Assembly: GCA_963748095.1 (NCBI GenBank)
Contig: CAVVIO010000026.1
Location: 1-64,000 of the forward strand
Origin: CAVVIO01 sp963748095
GTDB taxonomy: Bacteria; Bacteroidota; Bacteroidia; Bacteroidales; UBA10428
DNA: 64,000 bases
Reading direction: 5' to 3'
Shown here: positions 18,916-28,583 of the stretch, one piece after another
How the letters are laid out: the number at the start of each line of letters is the position of its first letter
How positions within the stretch are numbered: position 1 is the stretch's first letter
Position numbers and translations under genes: made by a program
The notes under the pieces: model-generated
What the model was told of the DNA's origin: nothing
Database searches by the model: none
The model's input: the letters and a program-made list of their open reading frames with translations, nothing else

Positions 18916-19962
18916 ATGCCTTTATCCCCAAAAATTAAAAAACATCTTTATTCCGGATTCGGCATACTATCTTCTTTTGTAAACACTAAATTCCTGGTAA
19001 AACGAACCGGGCAGACAGTGATCCTGCCGTTTTATCATACAGTTTCCAATACGGATCTTCCGCATATCAAACACCTGTATACCTGCAAAAATGTAACTGA
19101 TTTTAAAAAAGACCTGGATTTCTTATTAAAAAATTTTCGTCCCATTGATCTGTTCGAATTAATCAGTTGGGTAAAAGGTGAGAAGGAACTGAAAGATCCC
19201 TGTTTCTTTCTTTCCTTTGATGATGGGCTGCGTGAATTTGGTGAAATAATAGCCCCGATTTTGAAAGAAAAGGGTATTCCGGCTACCTGTTTTCTGAATG
19301 CAGCTTTTATCGACAACCACGAATTGTTTTACCGGTATAAAGCCAGTTTGCTGATTGAAAGGTTTACCGATAGGGAAGGAGTGAAATTATTGCAATCACA
19401 TGAGGTCAGAGACTGGTTTAGGGATAATCACCTGGATAAAAACAAGTTTAAGGGATCGTTACTGAAATTTCAATATTCTGACAATCATTTACTGGATGAA
19501 CTGGCAACTCTTGTTGGTGTTGATTTTTCATCTTTTCTTAAAACACAGCAACCTTACCTGTCTACCATGCAGATCAGGGATCTTATCGATCAGGGATTCA
19601 CTTTTGGTTCGCATAGTATCGATCATCCTGAATACCGTTTTCTGTCGTTGAAAGAACAGATCCGTCAAACGGTAGAGAGTTTGAATTATATTGTACAGAT
19701 TTTCGGAATAAAGTACCGTGTATTTTCCTTTCCGTTTACAGATGAAGATGTGAGTCTGGAATATTTTCGGCAGGTGAACAAGCAGGTACAGCCCGATCTG
19801 AGTTTTGGCGGCGCCGGAATAAAAAATGATCCGGTAAGAATAAACCTGCAACGTATTCCCATGGAAGAATTTTTACATGATGGAAAAAGACGGATTAAAT
19901 CTGATTATCTTTATTATCTTCTCAAACAGAGGGCGGATAAAAACCATATTACCCGGAAATAA
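18916..19962 (+). CDS. Polysaccharide deacetylase (NodB homology)
   Basis: Removes N-acetyl (or O-acetyl) groups from a polysaccharide with a divalent metal. The 348-residue product shows the NodB motif 1 in FFLSFDDGLREFGEIIAPIL (Asp pair FDDG), motif 2 as TFGSHSIDHPEY (metal histidines SHSIDH) and later YRVFSFPFTDED. There is no signal peptide, so it may act on cytoplasmic or lipid-linked sugars. It starts 5 bp after the FemAB-like gene and is directly abutted by the GNAT gene (stop then ATG). This is the third member of a four-gene co-directional set. Confidence 0.88.
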   Translation: MPLSPKIKKHLYSGFGILSSFVNTKFLVKRTGQTVILPFYHTVSNTDLPHIKHLYTCKNVTDFKKDLDFLLKNFRPIDLFELISWVKGEKELKDPCFFLSFDDGLREFGEIIAPILKEKGIPATCFLNAAFIDNHELFYRYKASLLIERFTDREGVKLLQSHEVRDWFRDNHLDKNKFKGSLLKFQYSDNHLLDELATLVGVDFSSFLKTQQPYLSTMQIRDLIDQGFTFGSHSIDHPEYRFLSLKEQIRQTVESLNYIVQIFGIKYRVFSFPFTDEDVSLEYFRQVNKQVQPDLSFGGAGIKNDPVRINLQRIPMEEFLHDGKRRIKSDYLYYLLKQRADKNHITRK

Positions 19963-21078
19963 ATGATATTTATAAAAGATATAACAACAGGCGAATTAAC
20001 CGAGTTTATAGAATCGGCAGTATATAAAAACCTTGCAAACCTCCCGATAAGCCCACAACGTGCATTATCCCATGCAAACAACCCCAGAGCCGACAGGGAA
20101 GATAAAATATTGTTCCTGGCATATGACGGGGACCGATTTGTCGGTTACCTGGGCGCGTTGGTCGACCGGTTTTATTATGATGATCAGGAAAAAAAGGTGG
20201 CCTGGCTGAGTTGTATGTGGGTGGAAAAAGATTACCGAAGGCATGGAGTAGCCTTGCAACTTATGAATCATGCTTACGAGGTTTGGCAGGGGAATTTGCT
20301 GATCACGAATTTTATTCCGCAGTCGAAAGCTGTATTTGATAAAACCGGGAATTATACGGACTTCAAAATGCTGGAAGGCATCCGCGGATATTTTCGGTTT
20401 AATCTTTCCGAAATCCTGGTAAAGAAAAAGCCGGCCTTAAAAAAAGTAAAAATATTCCTGCAGGCAGCCGATGGCATTTTAAATGCAGTGAATGCATTGC
20501 GATTATTGTTTTACCGGAATCAGTTGAAACTTCCGAAAGAATGTCAACTGGAATATGTTAACCGCATTGATAAAGAAACAGAACATTTTATTAAGCACCA
20601 TAATCAGAAACACCTGAGTCGGAAAAGTTTGGACGATTTTAACTGGATGATGGAATTTCCGTGGGTGTTGAACGCTCCATTCCCGGATAATATCAGCCGC
20701 AGATATGAATTTTCTTCAACCGATAAAAATTTCAGTCAATTGTTAATTAAAGTTTTCAACCCGGAAATGAAGTTAATAGGATTTTTAATGGTAAGCCTGA
20801 AAGGTTCCGAAATGAAAACACCTTTTTTGTATTTTGAAGAAAAGTACGCATCATTGATCAGAAGAGTCATTTATGCGCATTTATTACGGTTTAAAGCCAG
20901 TACTCTGACTACTTTTCATCCTTTATTGGTAAAGGAGATGAGAAGGAAGAAACGCCTGTTTATAATGTTGAGAAAATTCGAACAGGAATCTATTATTACC
21001 CAAAAACTTCTGAAAGAGATTAGTAATCCGAAAGAGTATTATCTGATGGATGGGGATGGGGATTGTGCGTTTACTTAG
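19963..21078 (+). CDS. GNAT family N-acetyltransferase
   Basis: A 371-residue protein whose ATG follows the preceding stop codon without a gap. The N-terminal 130 residues form a GNAT acetyltransferase: VGYLGALVDRFYYDDQEKKV, then VAWLSCMWVEKDYRRHGVAL with the acetyl-CoA-binding RRHGVA loop, then TNFIPQSKAVFDKTG. The C-terminal half is a second, unassigned domain with charged helices. Known homologues sit in polysaccharide clusters, so acetylation of a sugar amine is a reasonable guess, perhaps reversing or preceding the deacetylase upstream. A bidirectional terminator follows at about 21106-21132. Confidence 0.78.
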   Translation: MIFIKDITTGELTEFIESAVYKNLANLPISPQRALSHANNPRADREDKILFLAYDGDRFVGYLGALVDRFYYDDQEKKVAWLSCMWVEKDYRRHGVALQLMNHAYEVWQGNLLITNFIPQSKAVFDKTGNYTDFKMLEGIRGYFRFNLSEILVKKKPALKKVKIFLQAADGILNAVNALRLLFYRNQLKLPKECQLEYVNRIDKETEHFIKHHNQKHLSRKSLDDFNWMMEFPWVLNAPFPDNISRRYEFSSTDKNFSQLLIKVFNPEMKLIGFLMVSLKGSEMKTPFLYFEEKYASLIRRVIYAHLLRFKASTLTTFHPLLVKEMRRKKRLFIMLRKFEQESIITQKLLKEISNPKEYYLMDGDGDCAFT

Positions 21079-21105
21079 AATTAAGCTCATTTAAAAATTA
21101 AAAAA

Positions 21106-21138
21106 AGCCGTACATTCTAAAAATGTACAGCTCAATTT
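21106..21138. terminator. Bidirectional rho-independent terminator
   Basis: AGCCGTACATT (21106-21116) pairs with AATGTACAGCT (21122-21132), 10 of 11 positions, with A tract before and T tract after, between the convergent GNAT and carboxypeptidase-regulatory-like genes. Confidence 0.8.
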
Positions 21139-21179
21139 TTTCCAGCGTGTTTACTCTGCTATAAACGAATTGACGCCAG

Positions 21180-21587
21180 TTAATTCGTTTCCAACAAGGT
21201 AAGTTTACTATCGGTATTTCTGTCTTTTGGAACAACAACCGATAACTTTAACAGATCTTCCAGTGCAAGATCTGAATTAAACCTTGAATTAACCGTGGCA
21301 AGTTTAACTACTATCTTGTCATACAGATCAATAGTCGCGCTTGCTTTTTTCATGCCTTGTTTGTTGAAACAAAGCGTTGTGTTTTGATCACTTACATACA
21401 GCCTGAATTTACCTTTTTTATTGGTAATAATTTTAACATCCTGGCCTTTTGAAGTGACTGTTACGCCGGATAACGGATTCAGGTTCTCATCAACAACAGT
21501 TCCCCTGATAACGCGTACCTGACTAAAGCTATTACTTATTAGAAATATTGTAAAGGTTACTAATAAGAGAAGTTTGGAATAATGCAT
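21180..21587 (-). CDS. Secreted CarboxypepD_reg-like (beta-sandwich) domain protein
   Basis: A 135-residue exported protein with signal peptide (LLLLVTFTIFLISNSFSQ) and a single carboxypeptidase-regulatory-like domain: VIRGTVVDENLNPLSGVTVT, then ITNKKGKFRLYVSDQNTTLC and AKFNKQ-type strands. In Bacteroidota this domain usually forms the N-terminus of SusC-like TonB-dependent receptors. Here it stands alone, followed by about 40 residues without a known fold. It could be an orphaned fragment or a small periplasmic adhesin/adaptor. Upstream (21820-21955) lies a six-copy 22-bp repeat. Confidence 0.72.
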   Translation of the reverse strand: MHYSKLLLLVTFTIFLISNSFSQVRVIRGTVVDENLNPLSGVTVTSKGQDVKIITNKKGKFRLYVSDQNTTLCFNKQGMKKASATIDLYDKIVVKLATVNSRFNSDLALEDLLKLSVVVPKDRNTDSKLTLLETN

Positions 21588-22082
21588 AACGTTGAATTTA
21601 ATGATTACATGGTTACTATAACATATTTATTGTTGACGTATACGTTTAAACCGTATGCTGGGATTTGAAATTTGTGGTGATATGCATCACCGGTTTGGAT
21701 TAAATTAGATCATTTGAGGGATTATTAGGATAAAACAGTAACTTTTAAGACAGCCTTTTTTTGTTAAACCCGGGTACCCAATTGAAGGTGAAAATACAAC
21801 TGTAAAATAAGGATATACATTTCCAGTAAGGATTTGGTCAATATCCTAGTAAGGGAATGAGTAATATCCAGTAAGGAAACCAATCATTTCTAGTAAGGAA
21901 TTGAATCATTTCTAGTAAGGAACTGAATCGTTTCCAGTAAGGAAATGAGGAAACTAGGTTATCAATCGAAATTATTTCAGATTACAAAAATAATTTTACA
22001 ACTACCCGGTCATCAGTTATCGAATATTATTTTGAGATTAATAAAGATTCGGTTGTCATATTACCATAACCCTTGCTTTTTA
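21588..22082. other. Intergenic region with 22-bp direct repeats
   Basis: About 495 bp upstream of the CarboxypepD_reg-like gene and downstream of the flippase gene. It holds the 22-bp tandem repeat (21820-21955), listed separately. No coding frame or RNA gene was recognised. Confidence 0.6.
21820..21955. repeat. Six-copy 22-bp direct repeat (iteron-like)
   Basis: The core AGTAAGG recurs at 21825, 21848, 21870, 21892, 21914 and 21936, that is at 23, 22, 22, 22 and 22 bp. The best-conserved units read TTTCTAGTAAGGAATTGAATCA. The copies differ by a few bases, mainly in the TGAATC part. Confidence 0.9.
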
Positions 22083-23366
22083 TTATTCTATATTTTGGTT
22101 AAAATGTTTTTTTAATTGTTTTATAATTATGAAGATCTCATCCATCCTGGGAAGTAAATATCCAATATTCAGTTCCGATCTTTTCAGGAAAAACACCAAA
22201 ACAATTAATGCAGTAATACCATACGATAAACTTGCCACGACTCCTGCACCAATATACCCCCAGGCCGGAACCAATATGAAACTTAACCCTATAGTTACCA
22301 ACAAGCCAACTGAACTTGCTATTGTATTAATATAATGCCTGCCGGTCGCTGAAAAATAATTTTCAATAATCAGAGCGATACCAAAGAAAAGAATACCGGG
22401 GGACAACATCCAGATAATATATTTTATACCACCAAACTCAGCTCCAAAAACAGTTGTATACAGCGATGAGGGTAAAAGTACAAGAGCAAAAACAGCACAT
22501 GCAGATATCAGCAGATTTATCCACAACAGGTTTTTAGTCAGCTTCAAAGAATAGGCGTTATCTGTGGAGTTTACAATAGTTGAGTTTTGTACCATGGCAA
22601 TACTTCTGCTGATCAGCCATACTGATTCAGCGATAGAGACTCCGTTGGAATAAATCCCCACATCTTTTGTTCCAAAGTAATAGTTGAGTATATAATAACC
22701 AAACCTGAAACTCAGTAATTGGGCAAATAAAGCTGTCTGGTTGAAAAAACCTAAAAATGACATGCCTTTCAAAGCTTTCAGCCAGGTATCCGTGTTTTCC
22801 CGGGTAAAAGACCAATAGTACCTGGAAGTGTACAAATAACTAATTACGAGACTTATGCCGTATCCCGTGTAAAGCGAATAAAGGTAGGCTTCAATGGTTC
22901 TTTTTTTTAATACAATGAAAAAAACAAAAAGCATAATCAGAACTACGGTAATCTGAATAATATTTATGAGATTGTTCTCTTTAATCCGTAGATGGGCCAG
23001 CAATATTGCCAGGTTGATGGAAGTAAGCGAAAGAAGAAGCGCCAGAAGACAGGTATCGGTAATATATTTCACCGGTACAAGGTGAACCGTTTTCAGTAAA
23101 AAGAAAATTCCTGAAATACAAATGATCAGCCAGGTGTAAGAAGGAATAAGCAATACGGAAATCGGGTAACGGGGTACATGATAAACCAGTGAGGAAGGAC
23201 CTATGATCCCGGCTACTATAATGATAATGGAGATAGTGGCAATGATCAGACCCTGTTCTCCCTTACCGCCAGCTCCCAGGTAATTGGATATTAATATTGC
23301 AATAGCAAGGCTGGCTATGGCATTCAGGATTCTTGTTCCGAGTGTATTTAAAATGTTTCCGATCAT
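22083..23366 (-). CDS. Polysaccharide flippase / Wzx-like MATE-superfamily transporter
   Basis: Integral membrane protein of 427 residues with about 12 hydrophobic segments, in the MOP/MATE superfamily (polysaccharide biosynthesis type). It would flip lipid-linked oligosaccharide units across the inner membrane. Features include the N-terminal ILNTLGTRILNAIASLAIAI with GAGGKGEQGLI in the first loop, typical of Wzx-like proteins, and repeated Gly/Pro-rich helices such as GILFFGIALIIENYFSATGR. Its start overlaps the stop of the GT4 gene upstream by 4 bp, so flippase and glycosyltransferase are one transcript and probably serve the same glycan. Confidence 0.85.
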   Translation of the reverse strand: MIGNILNTLGTRILNAIASLAIAILISNYLGAGGKGEQGLIIATISIIIIVAGIIGPSSLVYHVPRYPISVLLIPSYTWLIICISGIFFLLKTVHLVPVKYITDTCLLALLLSLTSINLAILLAHLRIKENNLINIIQITVVLIMLFVFFIVLKKRTIEAYLYSLYTGYGISLVISYLYTSRYYWSFTRENTDTWLKALKGMSFLGFFNQTALFAQLLSFRFGYYILNYYFGTKDVGIYSNGVSIAESVWLISRSIAMVQNSTIVNSTDNAYSLKLTKNLLWINLLISACAVFALVLLPSSLYTTVFGAEFGGIKYIIWMLSPGILFFGIALIIENYFSATGRHYINTIASSVGLLVTIGLSFILVPAWGYIGAGVVASLSYGITALIVLVFFLKRSELNIGYLLPRMDEIFIIIKQLKKHFNQNIE

Positions 23367-24517
23367 TTTACTGAATGAGTATTTAATACTTCATTGTAAA
23401 TATCGTCAAATTCTTTTCCTACTTTCTCCATACTGAAATTTTCAGCAGCATACCGATGGATAAAATCATTATTGAATTTAGAATAATTTTCCATCAAATT
23501 AATATACCTATCAAGTAAAGCATTTTCGTTCCCTGCTTCCAGTAAAATACCGGTTTTTTCAGAAACATGTTCATGAATTCCTCCAACTTTAGTACTGATT
23601 ACCGGCAAGCCGCAGGAAAATGCTTCCGCAATAACACAGGGTTGATTCTCATAATTGCTGAATAAAAGAAATATGTCGGCCTGTTCCATAAATGCCGGGA
23701 TTTCGTCATGATTCTTTTCCCCGTGAAAATAGACAAACCGGTTTAAAAGCCCCGTTTCTTTAGATTTTTCTAATTGTTCTGAAGAATAGCTGCCTACAAA
23801 ATCAATGCGGAAATTCTCCCGCAGTTTAGCCAACCTGGCGGCAGTACGAATAATTCCTGATATATTTTTTTGTTCTTCCTTCATGGAAGAAACATGTAAA
23901 ATTTTAAAAGGGTCAGGTGAAGATTTCTTTAATGTAAACCGGGAAATATCCACTACATTGGGTACCACTCTGTAATTTCCGAAAAAACCGTGTTTTAGTA
24001 AAGCTTTCTCCAGATCGTGAGAAACCGGCATGAGCTTCCCTGCTTTATGTGCTAAAAACCGGGAGATTTTTTTTGAAGGAATTTTATCCGACAGGTAGAT
24101 TGTCCAGTGCTCTGTGATGACAAACGGAATCCTGAAAATTAGCTTTAACAAATAGGCAATGATAATAATCGGGTATATAACACTGGCATGAATAATATCC
24201 GGTTTTCCAAATTTCTTCGAGATAATTTTATAACCATGAAAATAGGAGTATAAATAAATAATGCCGTTTATTGCTTTCGAAAATATCGGGATATCTATCT
24301 TTTTGAAATAAATTATAAGTTGATAAATGCCGGTATCTTTTTCATGAAACTCAAATCTAGTTTTTTTCATACCCGAATCAGCCTGTACATAAAGAACAGC
24401 AACCTCGTTGTATAGGGCTACAGCCTGTGCATGCCTTTCTACAAAATCACCATTAGCAGGATATATTCTGTTCGGAAACCAGGAAGAAAGAAAAAGGACT
24501 TTAATCTTTTTGTTCAT
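23363..24517 (-). CDS. Glycosyltransferase family 4 protein
   Basis: Retaining GT-B glycosyltransferase of 384 residues. The N-terminal Rossmann half begins KKIKVLFLSSWFPNRIYPAN, then GDFVERHAQAVAL. The C-terminal nucleotide-sugar domain has FKILHVSSMKEEQKNISGII and the EX7E-type donor motif EAFSCGLPVISTKVGGIHE. The acceptor and donor cannot be told. It probably builds the glycan exported by the overlapping flippase gene downstream. The upstream gap to the FtsE-like gene is about 95 bp. Confidence 0.9.
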   Translation of the reverse strand: MNKKIKVLFLSSWFPNRIYPANGDFVERHAQAVALYNEVAVLYVQADSGMKKTRFEFHEKDTGIYQLIIYFKKIDIPIFSKAINGIIYLYSYFHGYKIISKKFGKPDIIHASVIYPIIIIAYLLKLIFRIPFVITEHWTIYLSDKIPSKKISRFLAHKAGKLMPVSHDLEKALLKHGFFGNYRVVPNVVDISRFTLKKSSPDPFKILHVSSMKEEQKNISGIIRTAARLAKLRENFRIDFVGSYSSEQLEKSKETGLLNRFVYFHGEKNHDEIPAFMEQADIFLLFSNYENQPCVIAEAFSCGLPVISTKVGGIHEHVSEKTGILLEAGNENALLDRYINLMENYSKFNNDFIHRYAAENFSMEKVGKEFDDIYNEVLNTHSVK

Positions 24518-24611
24518 TTATACACGTTCACAAGAAAGCAATCTTTCCTCAAAAATAATAAATGTAACAGTATTTAAACCGAACGCTTGTGATTATTGCA
24601 AATATCTGATG

Positions 24612-25319
<708 letters not shown>

Positions 25320-25446
25320 CCGGAATTGATCTTTTCTGAATAACAACTAATGTAATTCTTTTCCCTGCCTAAAATAAAAATAAAAATTAACAGTTTTATG
25401 TTAATTAAAAAGATTGTTCTTAAAATATAGTACCTTTTATAATCAG

Positions 25447-25454
25447 TAATTTTG
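25447..25454 (+). promoter_or_regulatory. Candidate -7 box for the TPR/beta-barrel operon
   Basis: TAATTTTG matches TAnnTTTG, 23 bp before the ATG of the TPR gene. A clear -33 element at standard spacing was not found. Confidence 0.35.
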
Positions 25455-25476
25455 TGTTGCATCAACAATCCTATTC

Positions 25477-28400
25477 ATGAAGATCAAAAAAATAATCATT
25501 ATACAGGTAATTTTCCTGAGTTTATTTACAGTTCTCGAAGCACAGCAATCCGTTTATTTCACTGACCTGAACGCCGATTTCCTTAAAGGAAAAGAACTTT
25601 TCGAAAAGGAAAAATATGCGAATGCTAAAGAGTATTTCGGGAAGGCTCAGCAATCTTTATCAGGCGAAAATACAAACCTGAAAGCAGAGGCTGCCTATTA
25701 CGAAGCCTTGTGTGCCGTAAAGTTATTTAATGAAGATGCGGAGTTCCTCACCTACAAACTGGCTGGCGATTATCCCGAAAGTCCGCTGGTTAACCAGGCA
25801 TGGTTCAACCTTGGCAATTATTTTTATGCGACTAAAAAATATAATAAGGCCATTGAATATTACGAAAAAACGGATAAGCTACAGTTGAAAGAAGATGACA
25901 GGTCCGAACTGACATTCAAACTGGGATACTGTTATTTTACCCGCAACGAACTGGAAAAGGCGCGTACCATATTCAGCGAAATTAAAGACATCGATACCAA
26001 ATACACAGCTCCGGCAATATATTACTATGCCCATATCAATTACAGCCAGGGGAATTATCAAACAGCGCTTAACGGCTTTCAACGCCTTGCCGATGATGAA
26101 ACTTTCGGGGCTATTGTTCCTTATTACATCACACAGATTTACTTTTTACAGAAAAAATACGACGAAGTGATCTCATATGCCCCCAAACTGATGGAAAATG
26201 TTACTGAGAAGAGGAAGGCAGAAGTGGCACGTATCATCGGGGAGTCGTATTATAAAATGAACCGTTACAAAGAATCTGTCCCGTACCTCGAAGAGTACAT
26301 GGATAATGCTTCTTATGTTACCAAAGATGATAAATATGAACTGGCATATGCTTATTACCAGGACGGAGAACTTGATAAAGCTGTTAAGCTTTTCGAAAAT
26401 ATTTCCAGCGGTGAGAGCCTTTTAAGTCAGAATTCATTGTATCATTTAGCCGATTGTTATCTGAAACTGAATGATAAAAGCAAGGCGAGAATGGCATTCT
26501 CTTCCGCTTCCAAAATGGACTTCGACCCGAAGATCAAGGAAGATGCCCTGTTTAATTATGCAATGGTTACTTACGCGTTGTTTTATTCTCCTTTTAATGA
26601 AGCAATTAAGGCATTTAACGATTATATCAGACTGTATCCCCATTCAAAACGTACCGACGAAGCCTATCATTACCTGGTAATGGCCTATATGAATACCAAT
26701 AATTACAGTCAGGCCTATGAATCCATTGAGAAGATAAAAAACAAAACTCCTGAAATAAAGAAAGCATACCAGAAAATAGCCTTTAACCGTGGATTGGAAT
26801 TGTTCAATAACCTGCGGTTCCAGGATGCCATCAACATGTTCAACAATTCCTCGAAATACGGAAATCCGGATATTACCATAGGAGCACGTTCCATGTACTG
26901 GAAGGCTGAGGCATTGTACCGGCTGGGTGAATATCAACAGGCAATCAGCGCTTATAACAGTTTTCTTGAAACGCCGGGCGCCCTTCATCTGGATGAAAGT
27001 AACCTGGTAAATTATAATATCGGCTATTGTTATTTTAAGATGAACAGGTACCAGGATGCTTCCTCGTGGTTCAGAAAATATATCGATTACATGGAAGGGG
27101 CACAGACGCCTGTAATTGCCGATGCTTATAACCGTATTGGGGATTGCTATTTTGTAAATTCGGATTACAATTCTGCAATCAGTTTTTATGATAAAGCCAT
27201 CAATAATGGCAAAACCGATCAGGATTATGCCATGTTCCAGAAAGGTTTTTCGCTTGGACTGGTCAATAAAGATGAACAGAAGATTGCTGAAATGAATAGC
27301 CTGATGGCTAAATACCCTTCATCTCCCTATGCCGATGATGCTTTGTATGAGATTGGCCAGAGTTACATGAAACTGCAGCAATACGATGCGGCTATTCCAA
27401 GTTATAAAAAACTTATCTCGGATTACCCGAACAGCAGTTATGTAAAAGGCGCCCTTTTAAAACTGGGACTTATCTATTACAACACCAACAACAACCAGGA
27501 ATCGATGAAAATGTACAAACAGGTAGTGGCCGGTTATCCGGGTACCGATGAAGCAAAAGACGCCCTTACCGGTTTGAAAAACATTTATGTAGACATGAAT
27601 AATGTGAACGCCTACTTCGAATATGTCAACAGCCTGGGAGGTGTTGCCAAGGTAAGTACCAATGAACAGGATTCGTTGATCTATACATCTGCCGAAAAAT
27701 TATACATGTCGGGGGATTGCGAAAATTCCGTGAAAGGTTTTGCGAACTATATACAGAAATTTCCGGATGGTAATTTTATACTGAATGCGCAATTTTACAA
27801 AGGAGATTGTAATTACCAGCAGAAAGATTATGATGCAGCCATGCAATCGTTCGAATATATCATCAGCAAACCCAGGAATATTTTTACCGAACAGGCTTTG
27901 CTGGGAGCCAGCCGCATACAATACAGTCAGAAAAACTATAAAAAAGCATTGGAATATTATACCAGGCTCGATTCGATTTCCGAGGTCATAGGGAATATTA
28001 TGGAAGCGCGTGTAGGAGAAATGCGCTGTTATTTCAACCTGCAGGATTATAATCCGGCCATAGATGCAGCCAATAAAGTACTGGCTACTGAAAAAATATC
28101 AGCCGAAACGGAGCGGGAGGCCCGATTCGATCTGGCTAAATCGTTGTATGCTTTAGACAGGTTAGTACTGGCACGTGAAGAATTCAGCAAGGTAGCTACC
28201 GAGGTTAACAGTGATGAAGGGGCCGAATCGAAATTCAGGGTGGCAGAAATTTATTATAAACTGGGAGATATCGACAAAGCTGAAAAAGAGATCTATGATT
28301 TCAGTAATAAAACCACGCCCCATCAGTATTGGATGGCAAAGGCCTTTTTGCTATGGTCCGACATTTTCTTGAAAAAAGGAGATAACTTTCAGGCTATTCA

Positions 28401-28554
28401 GACCTTGCAGAGTCTGATAGATTATTATGAAAATAATACCGACGGGATATTAGCCCTGGCGAAGGAAAAGAAACAGAAAATAGTGGATGCCCAGGAAGCC
28501 AATGAAAAAGTTAAAAAATCACAGGACCTGGAAATAAACATTGATAAAAAATAA
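25477..28554 (+). CDS. Large secreted tetratricopeptide-repeat protein
   Basis: A 1025-residue periplasmic TPR superhelix with signal peptide (IIIIQVIFLSLFTVLEAQ). TPR units run almost end to end, for example NLGNYFYATKKYNKAIEYYE, NIGYCYFKMNRYQDASSWFR, EIGQSYMKLQQYDAAIPSYK and LGLIYYNTNNNQESMKMYKQ; roughly two dozen can be counted by eye. Such proteins act as scaffolds in envelope complexes. It is followed 29 bp later by a beta-barrel protein on the same strand, a gene pair recurrent in Bacteroidota, suggesting a joint outer-membrane complex. The precise function is unknown. No frame damage is seen over 3 kb. Confidence 0.88.
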   Translation: MKIKKIIIIQVIFLSLFTVLEAQQSVYFTDLNADFLKGKELFEKEKYANAKEYFGKAQQSLSGENTNLKAEAAYYEALCAVKLFNEDAEFLTYKLAGDYPESPLVNQAWFNLGNYFYATKKYNKAIEYYEKTDKLQLKEDDRSELTFKLGYCYFTRNELEKARTIFSEIKDIDTKYTAPAIYYYAHINYSQGNYQTALNGFQRLADDETFGAIVPYYITQIYFLQKKYDEVISYAPKLMENVTEKRKAEVARIIGESYYKMNRYKESVPYLEEYMDNASYVTKDDKYELAYAYYQDGELDKAVKLFENISSGESLLSQNSLYHLADCYLKLNDKSKARMAFSSASKMDFDPKIKEDALFNYAMVTYALFYSPFNEAIKAFNDYIRLYPHSKRTDEAYHYLVMAYMNTNNYSQAYESIEKIKNKTPEIKKAYQKIAFNRGLELFNNLRFQDAINMFNNSSKYGNPDITIGARSMYWKAEALYRLGEYQQAISAYNSFLETPGALHLDESNLVNYNIGYCYFKMNRYQDASSWFRKYIDYMEGAQTPVIADAYNRIGDCYFVNSDYNSAISFYDKAINNGKTDQDYAMFQKGFSLGLVNKDEQKIAEMNSLMAKYPSSPYADDALYEIGQSYMKLQQYDAAIPSYKKLISDYPNSSYVKGALLKLGLIYYNTNNNQESMKMYKQVVAGYPGTDEAKDALTGLKNIYVDMNNVNAYFEYVNSLGGVAKVSTNEQDSLIYTSAEKLYMSGDCENSVKGFANYIQKFPDGNFILNAQFYKGDCNYQQKDYDAAMQSFEYIISKPRNIFTEQALLGASRIQYSQKNYKKALEYYTRLDSISEVIGNIMEARVGEMRCYFNLQDYNPAIDAANKVLATEKISAETEREARFDLAKSLYALDRLVLAREEFSKVATEVNSDEGAESKFRVAEIYYKLGDIDKAEKEIYDFSNKTTPHQYWMAKAFLLWSDIFLKKGDNFQAIQTLQSLIDYYENNTDGILALAKEKKQKIVDAQEANEKVKKSQDLEINIDKK

Positions 28555-28583
28555 CAAACTGATAGTTACGAAAATAACTGAAT

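Noticed and set aside
21820..21955. CRISPR-like array
   Set aside because: The 22-bp units abut without unique spacers, are imperfect, and no cas gene is present.
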